Part shown: positions 24,747-37,160 of the stretch, piece after piece | Layout: every line of letters starts with the position of its first letter | Numbering within the stretch: the stretch's first letter is position 1 | Origin: Apis mellifera | Lineage: Eukaryota > Arthropoda > Insecta > Hymenoptera > Apidae | Length of the DNA stretch: 64,000 nt | NCBI RefSeq assembly: GCF_003254395.2 | Contig: NC_037647.1 | Span: 4,700,752 to 4,764,751, forward strand | Direction: 5' to 3' | Notes under the pieces: generated by a model | Database searches by the model: none | What the model was told of the DNA's origin: nothing | Seen by the model: the letters and a program-made list of their open reading frames with translations, nothing else | Position numbers and translations under genes: made by a program

Positions 24747-27660
24747 TTATTGTATTTTGTAATATAGGTAATTGAAATGTAATTAAGAATGTTTAGAGAT
24801 GATATTGAATACTAGGAAGGTAATCGAATTCCAAGACAATGATAAAATGATATATGAACTTATTGTTTGTATTATTATTACTCAAAGTGATGTCTGTTAT
24901 AGATAACACATTGTTTGAGGTTCTTTAATTTTCTAGAATAATAATAACAAAGTATTAAAATCATATAACTATTATTTTATCATAAATATATGTATAGATA
25001 TATAAGATATTCAATTTAACACAAGTATCTAGTTTTTATACTTGTGAAAGATATACTTCTATGATTAAAGGACTATAAGATTGAATTTCTTAAAGTCTTT
25101 TGATAATTTTTTTGATAATTTTTATATTTAAATATATAATGTACAAGTTAATTAAATAACCAAATTCAGATTATATTTGAAATGGTATTCATTTAATAGA
25201 GATATATTGATTTATTATAATATTAATTATTTCATTGTATTCAATCATTATTCACAATAGAATACTTCAGATTTTGTACATATTAGCATAGAATTTATTT
25301 TGCTTATAATTCATATACAATATAAATATGTATAACCATGTATAACTGTATCTGGAATATAAGCATTTTTAAAATACATTAATTAGAATTTTCTTTTGTT
25401 AAAACTTCTGCAGATGTTTCAGATTATTCCTTTTCTCAGGAAAATTAAAATTTTTGTTTTAAAGATAATAGATTTTATATGCTGAAATATAACAAAAAAA
25501 AATTCTAATCTAATACAAGACTAATTTTTTTATCAAAAGTGAGAAGAATTTATGTCATGAAATATAATTGAATATGACATATTATAAATGACATATTTTT
25601 ATCAATTATAATTGCACAAGATATTACTTTATATCTCGATTAATTTGTTCCTAAATGGACAAGATTTAATTAATATTTCAATTAAATACACAAACTTTAA
25701 GAATTATGATTATTCTGCAGAAAATAAATGTTAATTGCTGTCATACAAATGATTAAACACGAATCTCAAACAAGATATTGTATATACAAATCAACCTTAA
25801 TATTAATCCCCAATAGAACCACTAGTGCACATAATCGTACGATAATCTGATTGCGTTGCACCGAATAATTATGTCAGTAAAATACGATTCACTGGAGATA
25901 TAATTAAACTTAATCGATCTATTTAATACACACCGTATATTAATAAATATTTTTTATGAATTCAGATAAAGTCGCGAGTTCTAATAATTGCATCGAATCG
26001 TTAATTCGTTTGTTTAGAATTAATATGTATCTATTAATTGGCCAAATTAAAAAAAATATTGAAAAATTATTTCAAGTGATTTTCAATGGAAATAAAAAAA
26101 AAAAATAGATTGCTCGCGTAAAGAATAGAAACAATTTGGTCATTTTGCAAGGCAAACACCTCGCGACAATTCCAGAGGAGTAATTTGTGAAACTAGTTTT
26201 CCAGCACATATTCGAGTATATATGTACGCGCGAAATGCGGTGAACAGAAAGAGAAGTTAGGATGTGTTCGTACGCACAGTTAGGCACAAGTACGCGTCTC
26301 TCTCTGTCGGAGAGGAGGCAGCCTGATGATACAGGTACTAGAGAGCAGCAGGTCGTTGAACCTAGGTTCCTCTTGTGTACACTCCACACCACTGTCTTCC
26401 GCCCGTTTTCGTTTCAGTTTCTTATACATAGTAGGAAGCTCGGGTGGAATCTAAATGCGACGAACAAGGAGCCGTAAGAAACTGAACGGTGGATAGAAGA
26501 TAGGAATAAGGGAGTAGAAGTCGTTTAATAATTTAATGACAAAAAATTTCGTTATGTATGATTTAAAGATGGACGATTTGTCATTGGCGATAGACCATGT
26601 TTTGTGCTAATTCTTCATTATATGATTTCAGAGAGATTTAAGATTAAAGAGATTACATTATAAAATATAATAAAATGAATTTAATTTAATAACACAATTG
26701 ATATTTCACAGAGGAAAGTTTTATAATTATTTTAATTAGTAAGATATTTTTTAAATACAATTTTATATTTTTTCATATAATATCATATTATTATTTATCA
26801 TTTCTTTAGGTAACAATATTTTTTTAATGATAGAGGAACAAAACTACGTATTCAGAATTATTCTATGGAATATATGATGTTTAAAGTATCATTTGTAAAA
26901 TTAGAATCGTCAAACATTTTGTCCTAATCAAACATTTTCATGTGTACATGTATAGTCCTTCAAGTTAACGATTTCCGGCATGTTCGTGGAATCCTGTTTG
27001 AAGTTAGTCACCAACTACAGTTAGTTTCCTGCTCTGCCATCCTGCTTGATCAAGGCAGTGCACACCTTGTCGGCTCGGATGCGTCTCTTGTTTGTGCATC
27101 TTCTTTTTTACTTATACCTCGACCCTCGTTCTACCTAGCGTCTAGCCACGGTCTATACTCTTAGCAAGGGACTGGAACAGGGAAAAATATGATAGGATCG
27201 GAGGAAACTTATATCCTCTCGCGTCTTGCTTCTGTAGAAAAAATGCATTTAAACGAGTTTGAATATCTTTTATATAAAATTTAAATCGAACGCTTTATAA
27301 AGATATTATTAATCGCTACGTCAAATTTAAAATTAATTTTTTTCGTTGACGATTTTTTTTTTTTTTTTTTGCTAGAAGGAAGTCGAAGTAAAAATATCTT
27401 GCAGAAATTATAAATTGAATCGCGTACCTATAAATATCATTATTATTTTATATCAGAATTATGCACGAAGTATAATATCTATTTTTAAATGTTACGTAAA
27501 CACATATGTAAATGTTTCCCGTTCAACAAAGATTTATGGAAGTGTAATATTTTATTCATCTCTTCCGTGATTTCCCATGTTGTTAAGCTATTAATCTCGA
27601 GTAGCGTTTATTTTATTAAACGCTTCTTAACGATATCCTTCTTATAATATTCTACAACCA

Positions 27661-29200
27661 ATATCTTGCAACGAAAGGAACACTCGTCAGTTTCATATCG
27701 AGATAGTAGATTTGGATGGAAAGATCAAAATGCCCAACAATCGGTGGAAGCTATTTTTACCAGCATTGGTTGCAGGCTGCGCTCGTCACCCGCAACAGTG
27801 ACTGTTCGGATTTCAATTAGACACACAGATGGACATCTCGCTAGTTTACTCCGGTTCCGGTGAAACGGACGAACAGTGGCGCAGCAACATCGGCGCAGGC
27901 TCGTTGGGATCTCCCTCCCCCATCCTCCATAACCGTCTCTCCCTCGTATAACCGTACGAAAATGCGCGAGAAAGGAAGAGAGATAAAACGGACGTTGGTC
28001 GAAAGACGGAGGGAGAGCCGGTGCGTACGCGACGGGGGTGGTAGTGGAGCATCGTCGTCGTAAAATCACGACGCGAAACGAAAACAAAATTTCGGAGAGG
28101 AGGCCGGTGCCTCTCTCGCTTTGCGTCCCTCCACGCAAAGCCACGGAACGGCCCTGAGAGTTCACTAGCTTCCTCGGATCGTTGTAAACGTCGCCTCCTT
28201 CCTTCTTTCTCTTCCTCCATCCCCCGTCTCTCTCTCTCCCTCGTGGAGATGTAGCCGGGTGACCGTGCGCGCGTGTGCGTTGCACGTCAGGGCTGGCGAG
28301 CCCCAGGAGGAACGGTCCTTTCTCGGCTCCAAAAACTGGTTCCGTATGCTTTCGTGCACTATATCGGCCCTTCCCCTCCGTGTATACACGCCTGCGGCCC
28401 GGGACTCTATCTGTCCCAGAGAGGAGAGCAATAGAGGCCCGGGGAGACGAATTGGCCGGCGGACGGTCAGTCGTCGAATCGCGCGGCGGCCCAGAGGGCG
28501 CGTCGTTAGGGACGGTTTAGGAGTGAGTTTTCGTGTTGGGGCGGCTCACCCTCCCCTCCCCGCATATCCTCCTTCCATCGCCACACACCTCTCCTCACCT
28601 ATACACACCGATCTTTCTATCTTTTTCGCTCTTCGCGTCTCGCTCTTTCCCTTCCTCTTGCTTTCTCTGCACCGGTACCGTACTCTCTCCCTTTCTCTTT
28701 CTCCGTCGATCCAACTAGCGGGGGACCGCGGGAGTGACCCTGAAAGTTCAACAGCCCTCCCTCGAATGGCGCCCCTAACCGTACCCCCTCCACCCTCATA
28801 CCTCTTCCCGTGTCCCTTCCCTTTGTGTTGTGCACTGAAACCTAACTTCGCTTAGGCGGCCGCGGTTGCCGCCGCAGCCACCGACACGCTGTTTCTGTGC
28901 TGCACGGACTTCCATTTCTTTCTCTCTTCCCTTCTTTCTTTCCGCCGTTTCTTCCTGCGTTCCCGCCGCAGCTTTGCCTCTTATTTCTCCTTTTCCTTCT
29001 CGCTCATTGAAACCGTCTATTCCTCTTTTCTCTCTAACTTCTTACCACCTCGTGCTCGAGCTATAGTCAACGACGACGATTGGCCTTTACCAGCCACGAC
29101 CGTGTTCCCGAAGGCTAAGGACCTTCTCTCTCGGATCCGATTAACTTTGCGGACTAATCCTTTTTCCATACGTGGCGAAATTAACACTTTCCAGATCGTT
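27661..29200. promoter_or_regulatory. Large CpG-rich, pyrimidine-asymmetric island
   Basis: The most GC-rich domain of the window. It is strongly C+T-biased on the + strand between about 28190 and 29050, with many CTCT and CCCT runs. A perfect arthropod initiator TCAGTCG lies at 28467-28473 (A at 28469). Long overlapping frames on both strands (up to 198 codons at 28259) are low-complexity Arg/Ser/Pro-rich and differ completely between frames, so no coding claim is made. No strong + strand donor of GTAAGT or GTGAGT type was found within it. It is probably an alternative promoter or 5' untranslated region, strand unknown. Confidence 0.4.
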
Positions 29201-31700
29201 GAGCGGAGAGGATCGATTATTTAAAGATTTGTATCGTATTCGTTGTCAAATCTTGTTTTACGTTAAAAAATATTTACTTCGTGTAATATTTATATATGAA
29301 AACTTAGAAATAAACGTTTCGTTCACGTATTCATGTTTTTAGACAAGTTAAACTTACGTTTTCAATCAAGATTTTATGGAATATAATTCCTTTACAGATG
29401 TGTATATATTTTCTGTTTCCCTTATAAACGTTAATTCAACTTGTCCATCGATGCATAACTTTCTTTTTTCTTGAAAGGAATATATTCGAAACGGAAGTTG
29501 ATATATTCTACTCTCGTGACATCTTTCAATACTATAATTATACACTGTGGGATTCGACATAACTTGGGACATGTAAATTGCAGCGTGGAGGACTTGTGTC
29601 CGGATGCGTTGCGTAAGCCGCTTTTAAAGGCTTGAAACCTTGACCATAAGATCATTGTGCAACAGTACTTTGTTCGCTCGATATCGTGGCAGCTTATTAT
29701 TATCATTATTTTTTTTCTCTACACTCATTGTATTCCCAATGTCTTTTATTTCTATATTTATCATTCAACAATTGATTCGTAATTTCCGGATTTACAAATT
29801 TTATTACACAAATTGTTAACGTTACTGTTTCTTTATATTTAGTTATTAGTTTGTATGTTTAATTTTAGAAGCAAATAATTGTAACAGCTCTTTAAAATAG
29901 TTTTTGATAGATAATTTAATTAATTTAATTAATTATTCTTGATGTAAATTATTAAATTAACAATCTTGGTAACGAGATAGGTTTGTGACATATATCATAA
30001 CATTTTCATATGTTATATGCACATGTACATTCAAAATTATAGTTTCTTGTTTGAAATGGAATAAACGTCATGACTGTGTGACGTTGATCAATTAAATGGG
30101 TGGTTCTATCAAATTAATGATAACTTAATAACACACTTAGCTAGAACTGTTATAAATTTGTCAAATTGTGAGACAATCCACATGTGTTCTTTTAACACGA
30201 TCGTTTCATGTTACATCTTGTAATTTAGATTAATCAATCTTTCAACATTCATCAGATTATTTGTTATTAATTATGTTATACAACTCGTTCCATTTCAGTA
30301 ATTATTTATTAAGAAAATAGATTTAATTTTTAAGATATATATATATAAATAACACAAGTTAATAAGAAAATGAATTGGATATTGAAATTTAGATTAAAGT
30401 TAAATAAGTCTTTTCAAATTTGTTTCATTTTTCCGTAAAAAATAATAATGAAGATAAGATTAGCTAAGATAAGATTATAAAAAAAGAAAGTTGAATTTCA
30501 ATTTTCAATAATTTTTGACAAAAAGAATTCGGGTATTCATTACGAAACACGACGAAAAAAATCGGTCGGAAATGAAACTGGCGATACAATTTCTTTATGT
30601 TGCCAGATAGCCGTTGAGTAAGGTCAAGGCGCCAGCTGTCGAGCTGCCATTTTTTCCGTTCGTTTTAAATTGTTCCTCGTACATGAAAGATGCGCACGCT
30701 ATTGCAGGAAGTCGAATCAGCCGCAGGAAACCAGTGTTTGCTGCCGGCGTTAAATCGGACTTGTCCATGATCGTGGGAAATGCTGCGAGGTGTAACAGGA
30801 ATAAAAGGATCAACCACCTGGAGAAAAGTAGAATAATTCGTATCAGGAAGCGGAACGACAGCGTGTTTCGTTCAAATGACAAAGGTTCAACAATACGATC
30901 AATATCACATGATTTCGAAGCCTATTTCATTTATTTTTTTAACAATTCGAAATATTATTTTAAATATTGTTCGTTCACATTCGTAATTAAATTAGGGTTA
31001 AATGTATAAATACGGTAAAGATACAAGAGTTTTTTTTGAATTGAACGAATAATCAAACAATTTGCAAAAACAAATATACATTACATATAATGTGCATATA
31101 ACATCCAGTTATGTATACAAGTTGGTTTATTTGAACCAAGTGTGCAAGATGTTAATCCAAATTACTTTGTGGTTGTCAGACATTTTAATCATAATAATTC
31201 GATATCGTTCTATCTTTAATATCTCAATGAGGTACGTTTATACCAAGTGTGTTTTGCATCCCTCTTTGTATTCAATTCGGAATAATAAGCAGTCGAGCCC
31301 CTTCATCCCTCTCTTTCTCTATAATTTTCATTTAGCGCTCGCATATTTTCCACGTTTATCAATGACCGTATTTTAAATTATAGTCGTGTGTCAAATTTTA
31401 ATCTCTCTTCTTTCCTTTTTCGGTTACTTTTTGTCAGTCAGTTTTCCTGGAACTATTTCTTTCAACTTGCAAACCTTCAACCTCTTCCTATTTTGCTTAT
31501 CTTTCGTGTTATTAACTTGTTTTTTTAATTTATATTTTACGAAGATGAAGTTTTTAAATTTTAAAAATAAAAATCGTAATGTCTATTTAAACAGTTAAAA
31601 AAATCAATAATCAATCTTAATTATTATTCAATCATCGCGTATATTTTTTGAAATTTTTCTCTTTGACGAGAAACTCGAATGTGCTTCCTGTTTTCATTGG
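29201..31700. other. AT-rich stretch with one candidate minus-strand exon
   Basis: AT-rich non-repetitive DNA. The exception is 30595-30890, a GC-richer block open on both strands, discussed as a finding because a good minus-strand acceptor precedes a hydrophobic reading frame. Nothing else is supported. Confidence 0.5.
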
Positions 31701-32280
31701 CTCCTGTTGTCAGCTGATGATCTCCACTAACTCGCGTTACCCGTGCTCGTACGTACGGTACGTACTTGAAGGCCTCGTCCTTCATACACAAGCATGCGAT
31801 ATGCGTTCGCACATGCACCAATACATAATGCTGAACGGTAGCAGTGTACGATAGAAAGGGAGGGGGTGAGGTACCAACGGTCGGCGGGGCGCGGGATGCG
31901 AACTGCGCGAGGTTACGGTCGGTACAAGGGGGGATGTATTGCCGCATTCTGCGAACGTTATACATGCAACGCAAGTTGCAGTCTCGGCGTGTGCTCGTTG
32001 CAGCGTCGCGTAATCAGCGCTTACGTCACCTCGGTGTGTGCCGTTGGTGAGCGCGTGCGTGTAACCGTGTGTGTCATTGCTCTTCCCTTTCGTTTTATTT
32101 CTCTTTTTGTCGAGGTCTTTTTCTCGCCTGTACGGTCGCCGATCTTCCTCGTTTGCTGCTTGTCGTAGCAGGTTCACGCGCATGCGCTTTATGACGCGCG
32201 CTCACCGCGCGTGCAAGTCTTGGCACGCATGCGTATGCGCATGCGCATATTTAAACGTATAAGTGAGGTACGAGACGTGG
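31701..32280. promoter_or_regulatory. CpG island with NRF-1/erect-wing-type sites
   Basis: A 550-bp CpG-rich island with a perfect TGCGCATGCGCA (32236-32247) and a second GCGCATGCGC core (32178-32187). A 28-nt alternating purine-pyrimidine run lies at 32223-32250. NRF-1/EWG palindromes of this kind are known to occur mainly near transcription starts of CpG promoters. Open frames on both strands (100 and 133 codons) share no family signature. A weak donor GTTG|GTGAGC sits at 32046 on the + strand. Direction of transcription is not resolved. Confidence 0.45.
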
Positions 32281-34830
32281 TTTGAAATCCGTAATTATTG
32301 AATAATTTTGAAGTTTTTTCCTTTTTTTGGAATGTTTTGTGTTGTGCTTTTAAGAATTAAGTATTTGAAAAAGAAGATTATGCGTGGGTTATGTTTGTGA
32401 CGTTTTTCGTAATGTTGCTGATTATTCTACTAACTGATGAAATCGATGTCAGGTAACTTCCATTATACGTTGATTAATTTGGAACATGGAGTATTCGATT
32501 GCATGTAATTTTACGATATTTAGATATATAGATAGAAATATTATGTTATTACAATGCTTCTCTCTATATCAGATTAGAAATATATTTAGGTATTTATGTT
32601 TTATGTCATAAAAATAATTAGAATTTATTATTTTTTACAACAATTTTCGGTCATGTTTAACATATAAAGTAAGGTTAGATTAAAAATTGAATGAAGTTAC
32701 TTGTGAAACTGTCGTACTTTTTTAACTTTTTATGTTTTGTACATTCGTTTTCTATTGCTAATCATGTTTTCTTCTACTTGACTAATATTTCAAAAGCGAC
32801 AGAAATGATTAAAATGCTATGGAAGTATTCATAGTTTGTTCGTAGACTTCTAGGACACGAGAATTCTCTACAAATGGAATTCTCTTGAAAACGTTTTAAC
32901 GAATTGGCATTCATACCACTATTCAAATGGTGAATGTTGACTAATAAACTTTTTTTTAATTATTTTTGTGCGCGTAAATCAAATAAATGAATATTCTATT
33001 TTGTATGTAAAAAATAAAAATAATATATATAATATATAATAGGATACAATCTTGATAATTTATTCAAAAATTATTTTAAAAAATTTATTTTATATTCATA
33101 TTAAAAGACACTAAATTTTTCTTTCTTTATTTTTATCTTTGATATTCTTCTTCTTTATATGATCCCAATCTCAATTAATTAATTAATTAATTAATTTATA
33201 AACAATACAAAATACTTGAAAATAAAGTAATTCACATCTCATTTTTTTTTATTATCATTAAAATTTATTCATAATATCAATTAATTTTTTTTCTTATTCT
33301 TATGAATAATTTACTTTGCTCTTTATGTTATCCTCTATAATTAAAGAGAACTATCATTAACTTTTTTTTCCAAATAATTTTTGCACAGCATTGATACACA
33401 AATAGCGATGCATTTTGAATTGCAAAATAAGATAAGGAAATAAAAATTTTCAATATTATCTTGATAAGACAGGAAATAATCTGAATACTTTAATACATAT
33501 TTATACACACATATATTATAAATGGCGAGAATAATTCCACATCATGTTACATAATGTATGTACACGGAAGTCAATGAATAAGTATAATTAATCATTATAA
33601 TACGTATAAATTGAACAGATACCGATCGTAATTCGTGAATCTTTATTTGGCTTTTTACCTCTCGTTTAATGCGTTTATAGTTTAAGAAAACAAGAAGACT
33701 AAATAACGATAAGTCATGAAAAAGCTCTGCCTCTCGGCTTGGCTTGTCGCGATCAATTTTATTCGAACGAATGGCAACTATTCATTCTTCAAGGATCGTG
33801 TATATATATATATATATACTTCTACAATGTTGCGTTGCATCCGTGCTAGTACATACCTTGCTACTTTCGCCCGTTAAGGAAATGATACTGCTAATCCGAT
33901 TGCTACCGTCGCATGTATTTTTAATGCCGGTGTTGGAAAAACGATACAAGAAAGGAATATTCGATATTCTCGTCGATCTCCCTTTTTAAAATTCGCGGTT
34001 TTTAAATAATTTACATTTAATAGTTTGCATGTTATTTGATTAAATTTAAATATTCTATTTAATTTTAAACTCTGAAAACTTAAAGTGTTGTTTCCGTAAG
34101 AAACAATGCGTTTCAATTTAATTAAGTTTCGAATCTTCGAACTCGTATTATTGTCGCAAAAGTAAAGAAAAAAAGAACTTTAAACTTTAAAGAATAGAAG
34201 GATTAATGTAACACTTTAAACGAGACGAGATATTTGAACCTATTTTCAATGGTCCAAATGTAGAAGCGCGATCACGGGATATATGGTCGTTAAAGTCGTT
34301 AAACGTTAATTGGCAATCAGAAGCAGGAGATTGCCACCTGCGCGGACATCGCTACTGCTTGTGGTCGTGTATAAATGTAAATTTGTAGATTGTTGAAATC
34401 GTGTTGTCGATCGTGCGTATCCTTTTATATTCTCACCATCTCGTCTCTTTATTTTTCTTCTTTTTCTTCCGGTTAATTCGAATTACCATGCATAAATAAC
34501 CACATTGAGTGTTAATAATCGAATTGACAAAATCACAATTAAGTCAAATCTATTATAATAAATATTTCTCTCATTTCCATGAACAAACTAATAATTTTTT
34601 TTATAAAAAGCAATATAGATATTTAATTGAATCCTCTCGCAAAATGATTTACAAGTAATTTTTAATATTAAATTACAAAATTGAACATACGAATAGCCTT
34701 CTTTCATATCTGGTTTCAACGCGAGGGTTAATGCAATCGATACAACTTCAACTCTCGTTTATATCGAACAAACTCTGCAGGATGTAAAGAGAAAAAAAGA
34801 AAAAAAAGAAAAGGAAGAGCCAAGTCGATC
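32281..34830. other. AT-rich gene-free stretch
   Basis: Contains an ATTA repeat (33176-33197) and a TA tract (33800-33819). CTAAC followed by TCAG|GTAACT at 32456 is only a weak splice-like site. A balanced patch at 34240-34420 may be a regulatory element. No gene seen. Confidence 0.55.
33176..33197. repeat. (AATT)n short tandem repeat
   Basis: Five and a half units of TTAA/AATT, self-complementary. Confidence 0.85.
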
Positions 34831-37160
34831 TTTCGTCCTTATTTATAGCCGGGCCGCGAAAACATAATTGTCGTTCATTAACGTCGAGACGAGATTACGC
34901 CGTGTGTTACGTCGGCCCCGTAAAAATGGTGCACACGTGCTAACGCGAGAGGCACGTGACATTAAACTCGTTTCGCTCGCCACTATTAATAATACCGGCT
35001 GGTTGTATAATAGAACGTATTATTGCCCGTCGTTGGCCGTCGCCGTCGACGGCATCGTTCAGCGTGATTACATTGCCGCGACGATGTAACGGCTTTTGCA
35101 TAATTGTCTGCCACCGCGATATTATTCGCTCACTCTTCCAACGGGTGAATGTTTCTGCGCCGCGAAGTGAGTTCTATTGAGTGTCGGTTGCCTTCATTTT
35201 CGTGCCACGAAAACCATACCATAGGGTGTATCATTAAGAGTGGTGCAGTACGGGAAAGGAGATTTCTTTTTCAAATAAAATTATATTCCTCCGTTTCAAG
35301 CTTCTTCTTCCCGTTCTTAAGGAAATCGAATTTGGAAATTTTTGAATTTTTAATTTAGGGGAAGTTGTTAGTAACATTAATAAAGGAAAGATTGAAATAT
35401 AGAAAATTTATTGTTAAAGGGGATTATATCCAATCTTTGATTCGATGCATATTAATTTAATAATTGTAGGTTAAACTTGAATATTGAATCATCACATTTA
35501 TTCGAGCGGAAATATTTTAATTTTTCCCACGAATGTTGGCTTAGCAATGTCGATAATTTCTGTCTTTCCACATTTTTTTTTATTTCTTCCTCTGTCATTA
35601 ACAGAGAGTGCAATTAGTAATTATATCGGGTAGAGTAAACCTTGAATGTAATAGATTCGCTACGTGTGTGTAACCGGCAGTTAAACGCACTTCCGACGGC
35701 GCACGCGTACCACCGGAAGTCGATTTATTGTTACGTTTTGCCGTGCCCGGTTCTTCGTTTCCGACCACCTTCCATCGAGCCCATTCGTGGAAAAGAAAAT
35801 CGATATCCATTTCTTCCCTTCGTTATGTCGTGTTCAAAAATTGCTGCTCAGTTCTTTGAATCTTTCGCAAACTGAAAGTACAATTAAAATTGGAGAAATT
35901 GAATTAACCTTTTGTTTCGACCTCTTGAATCATTTTATCTCAAAATTTTTATGTTATTATTAGTTGATAAACTTGATTACATGTATATCCATTCTTTTAT
36001 CTCGATTGATTTAAACAAAGCAATAAACCAATTCACAAAATAATAATTTCCATTATTATTTTATACGTATTAAAATGTATAATCAAAAATTCTCCTATTT
36101 CCTCTCGATCATTTCACGATCGTGCGAAGTCAAAACGAGATCGTTTCGTGTTAACGTGTCAACTGAAAGCGCGTTGCAAGTGTCGCAACTGACGGACGAA
36201 ATCCTCGTGCACTATCGAGCAGGAATACTACACACGATGCAGGGGGGAGACAATAAATGAGTAATGCTCTGTTTCGATTGAATAACGAGGGTCGACGAGC
36301 ATCGCAGGACTCGTGTTATGGGGTTCGAACCGTTCTTCTTCCCCCTTCGATGCTTCGCAACCCTCGTTGGCCGGTGACCTGACTGCCGTTGTATTAGTGT
36401 TACGTGTACGATCGTCGATGATTTCTCGGGGAAACAATCTCTCCTTTCCTTCTCCGCTTCGATTTATACGTATATTAGAGCACGAGAATCCAAAGATGAT
36501 CAGATAGAATTCATCTCGAGATTGGATTAGATTCTCGAGAATTCTTTTTTTTTTTTTTTAATTAAAATATTATAAGATCATATTTCGCTCAAAAAGAAAT
36601 TTTCCAAATGGTGGTCCCCGATTCGATCTCTAAAAACTCATATTCTCTCTCCTCTTCGAAACGAGATTAGAAATTCCTTAGGAATATCACGTTCTCTTAC
36701 GTATTATACGAGGTGTGCGTCATGTTCCATCGGTTGGCGAGGATTATGGCATAGGTATTAGCGAAAAGGAGAGAAAAAAAAAAAGGAGGAAATGTCTAGA
36801 GGCGGTCGCTTGTCATCCGCGTACCTCCTCGGTCGGACGAACAATAGATTCTCGCGTGCATACACGCGTGTATGCATCCGAGGCTGCTTTTTCGGCGTGT
36901 GTACAGACGCGTGCACACGACGCGATCCTTTTGTAACCGGCGGACAAGTGTACGTGTCCGTGTGCACGCGTGGGCATCGGTGTTTCGAACGGTGGTGGAG
37001 GAAGTACCACTCGAGGAAAGAGGATACGGAACCCTCTGTTCCCGTTTTCTGTCCTCCACTTTCGAATTATATATATATATATCTTTCTAGCCCGTTGGGA
37101 AGAATTATCAAAGCATTGTTCGTTTGCGATTTTATTCCAGATTGAATGCTGTTATGGCGG
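34831..37160. promoter_or_regulatory. Series of CpG-rich islands
   Basis: Three GC-rich blocks (34840-35220, 35640-35860, 36090-37150) are separated by AT-rich spacers. The first includes TTGCATAATT at 35095-35104, a POU-domain-like site. The third carries a 20-bp perfect palindrome (36857-36876) within a 25-nt alternating purine-pyrimidine run, plus several further CACGCG/CGCGTG strings up to about 36975. Open frames on both strands are Arg/Cys/Thr-rich products of this composition and resemble no family. Enhancer or promoter use is inferred from composition only. Confidence 0.35.
36857..36876. repeat. 20-bp perfect palindrome, Z-DNA-prone
   Basis: TGCATACACGCGTGTATGCA is its own complement. 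It lies in an uninterrupted pyrimidine-purine alternation from 36853 to 36877. Confidence 0.9.

Larger units (their letters stand above)
20720..27660. other. Gene-free AT-rich stretch downstream of the 20.7 kb donor
   Basis: If the 20,720 donor is used, this is the beginning of a long + strand intron. It includes an enhancer-like block at 21420-21700, an acceptor-like CATCTTTGCAG at 22254 followed by an unassigned open frame, a compound TA/GA microsatellite (23486-23566), a GC-richer patch at 24160-24430, a T homopolymer (24460-24479), a 12-bp-arm hairpin (24719-24746), a weak recursive-splice-like site at 26809/26810, and GC-richer patches at 26200-26500 and 26930-27240. No protein family is recognised. 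Confidence 0.5.

Noticed and set aside
27725..28285. 186-codon open frame on the minus strand
   Set aside because: Composition-driven by scarce stop codons in CpG-rich DNA; no family signature and no splice support.
28259..28855. 198-codon open frame on the + strand
   Set aside because: It lies in the most GC-rich island, overlaps equally long frames in other phases and on the minus strand, and is Arg/Ser/Pro low complexity with no domain.
30614..31009. 131-codon + strand frame opposite the candidate minus exon
   Set aside because: No acceptor or initiation context, and the 3' third is AT-driven Phe/Tyr-rich sequence; the minus frame is the better candidate.
36317..36331. GGGGTTCGAACC string resembling a tRNA T-arm (B box)
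   Set aside because: No matching A box, anticodon arm or acceptor stem could be placed around it.
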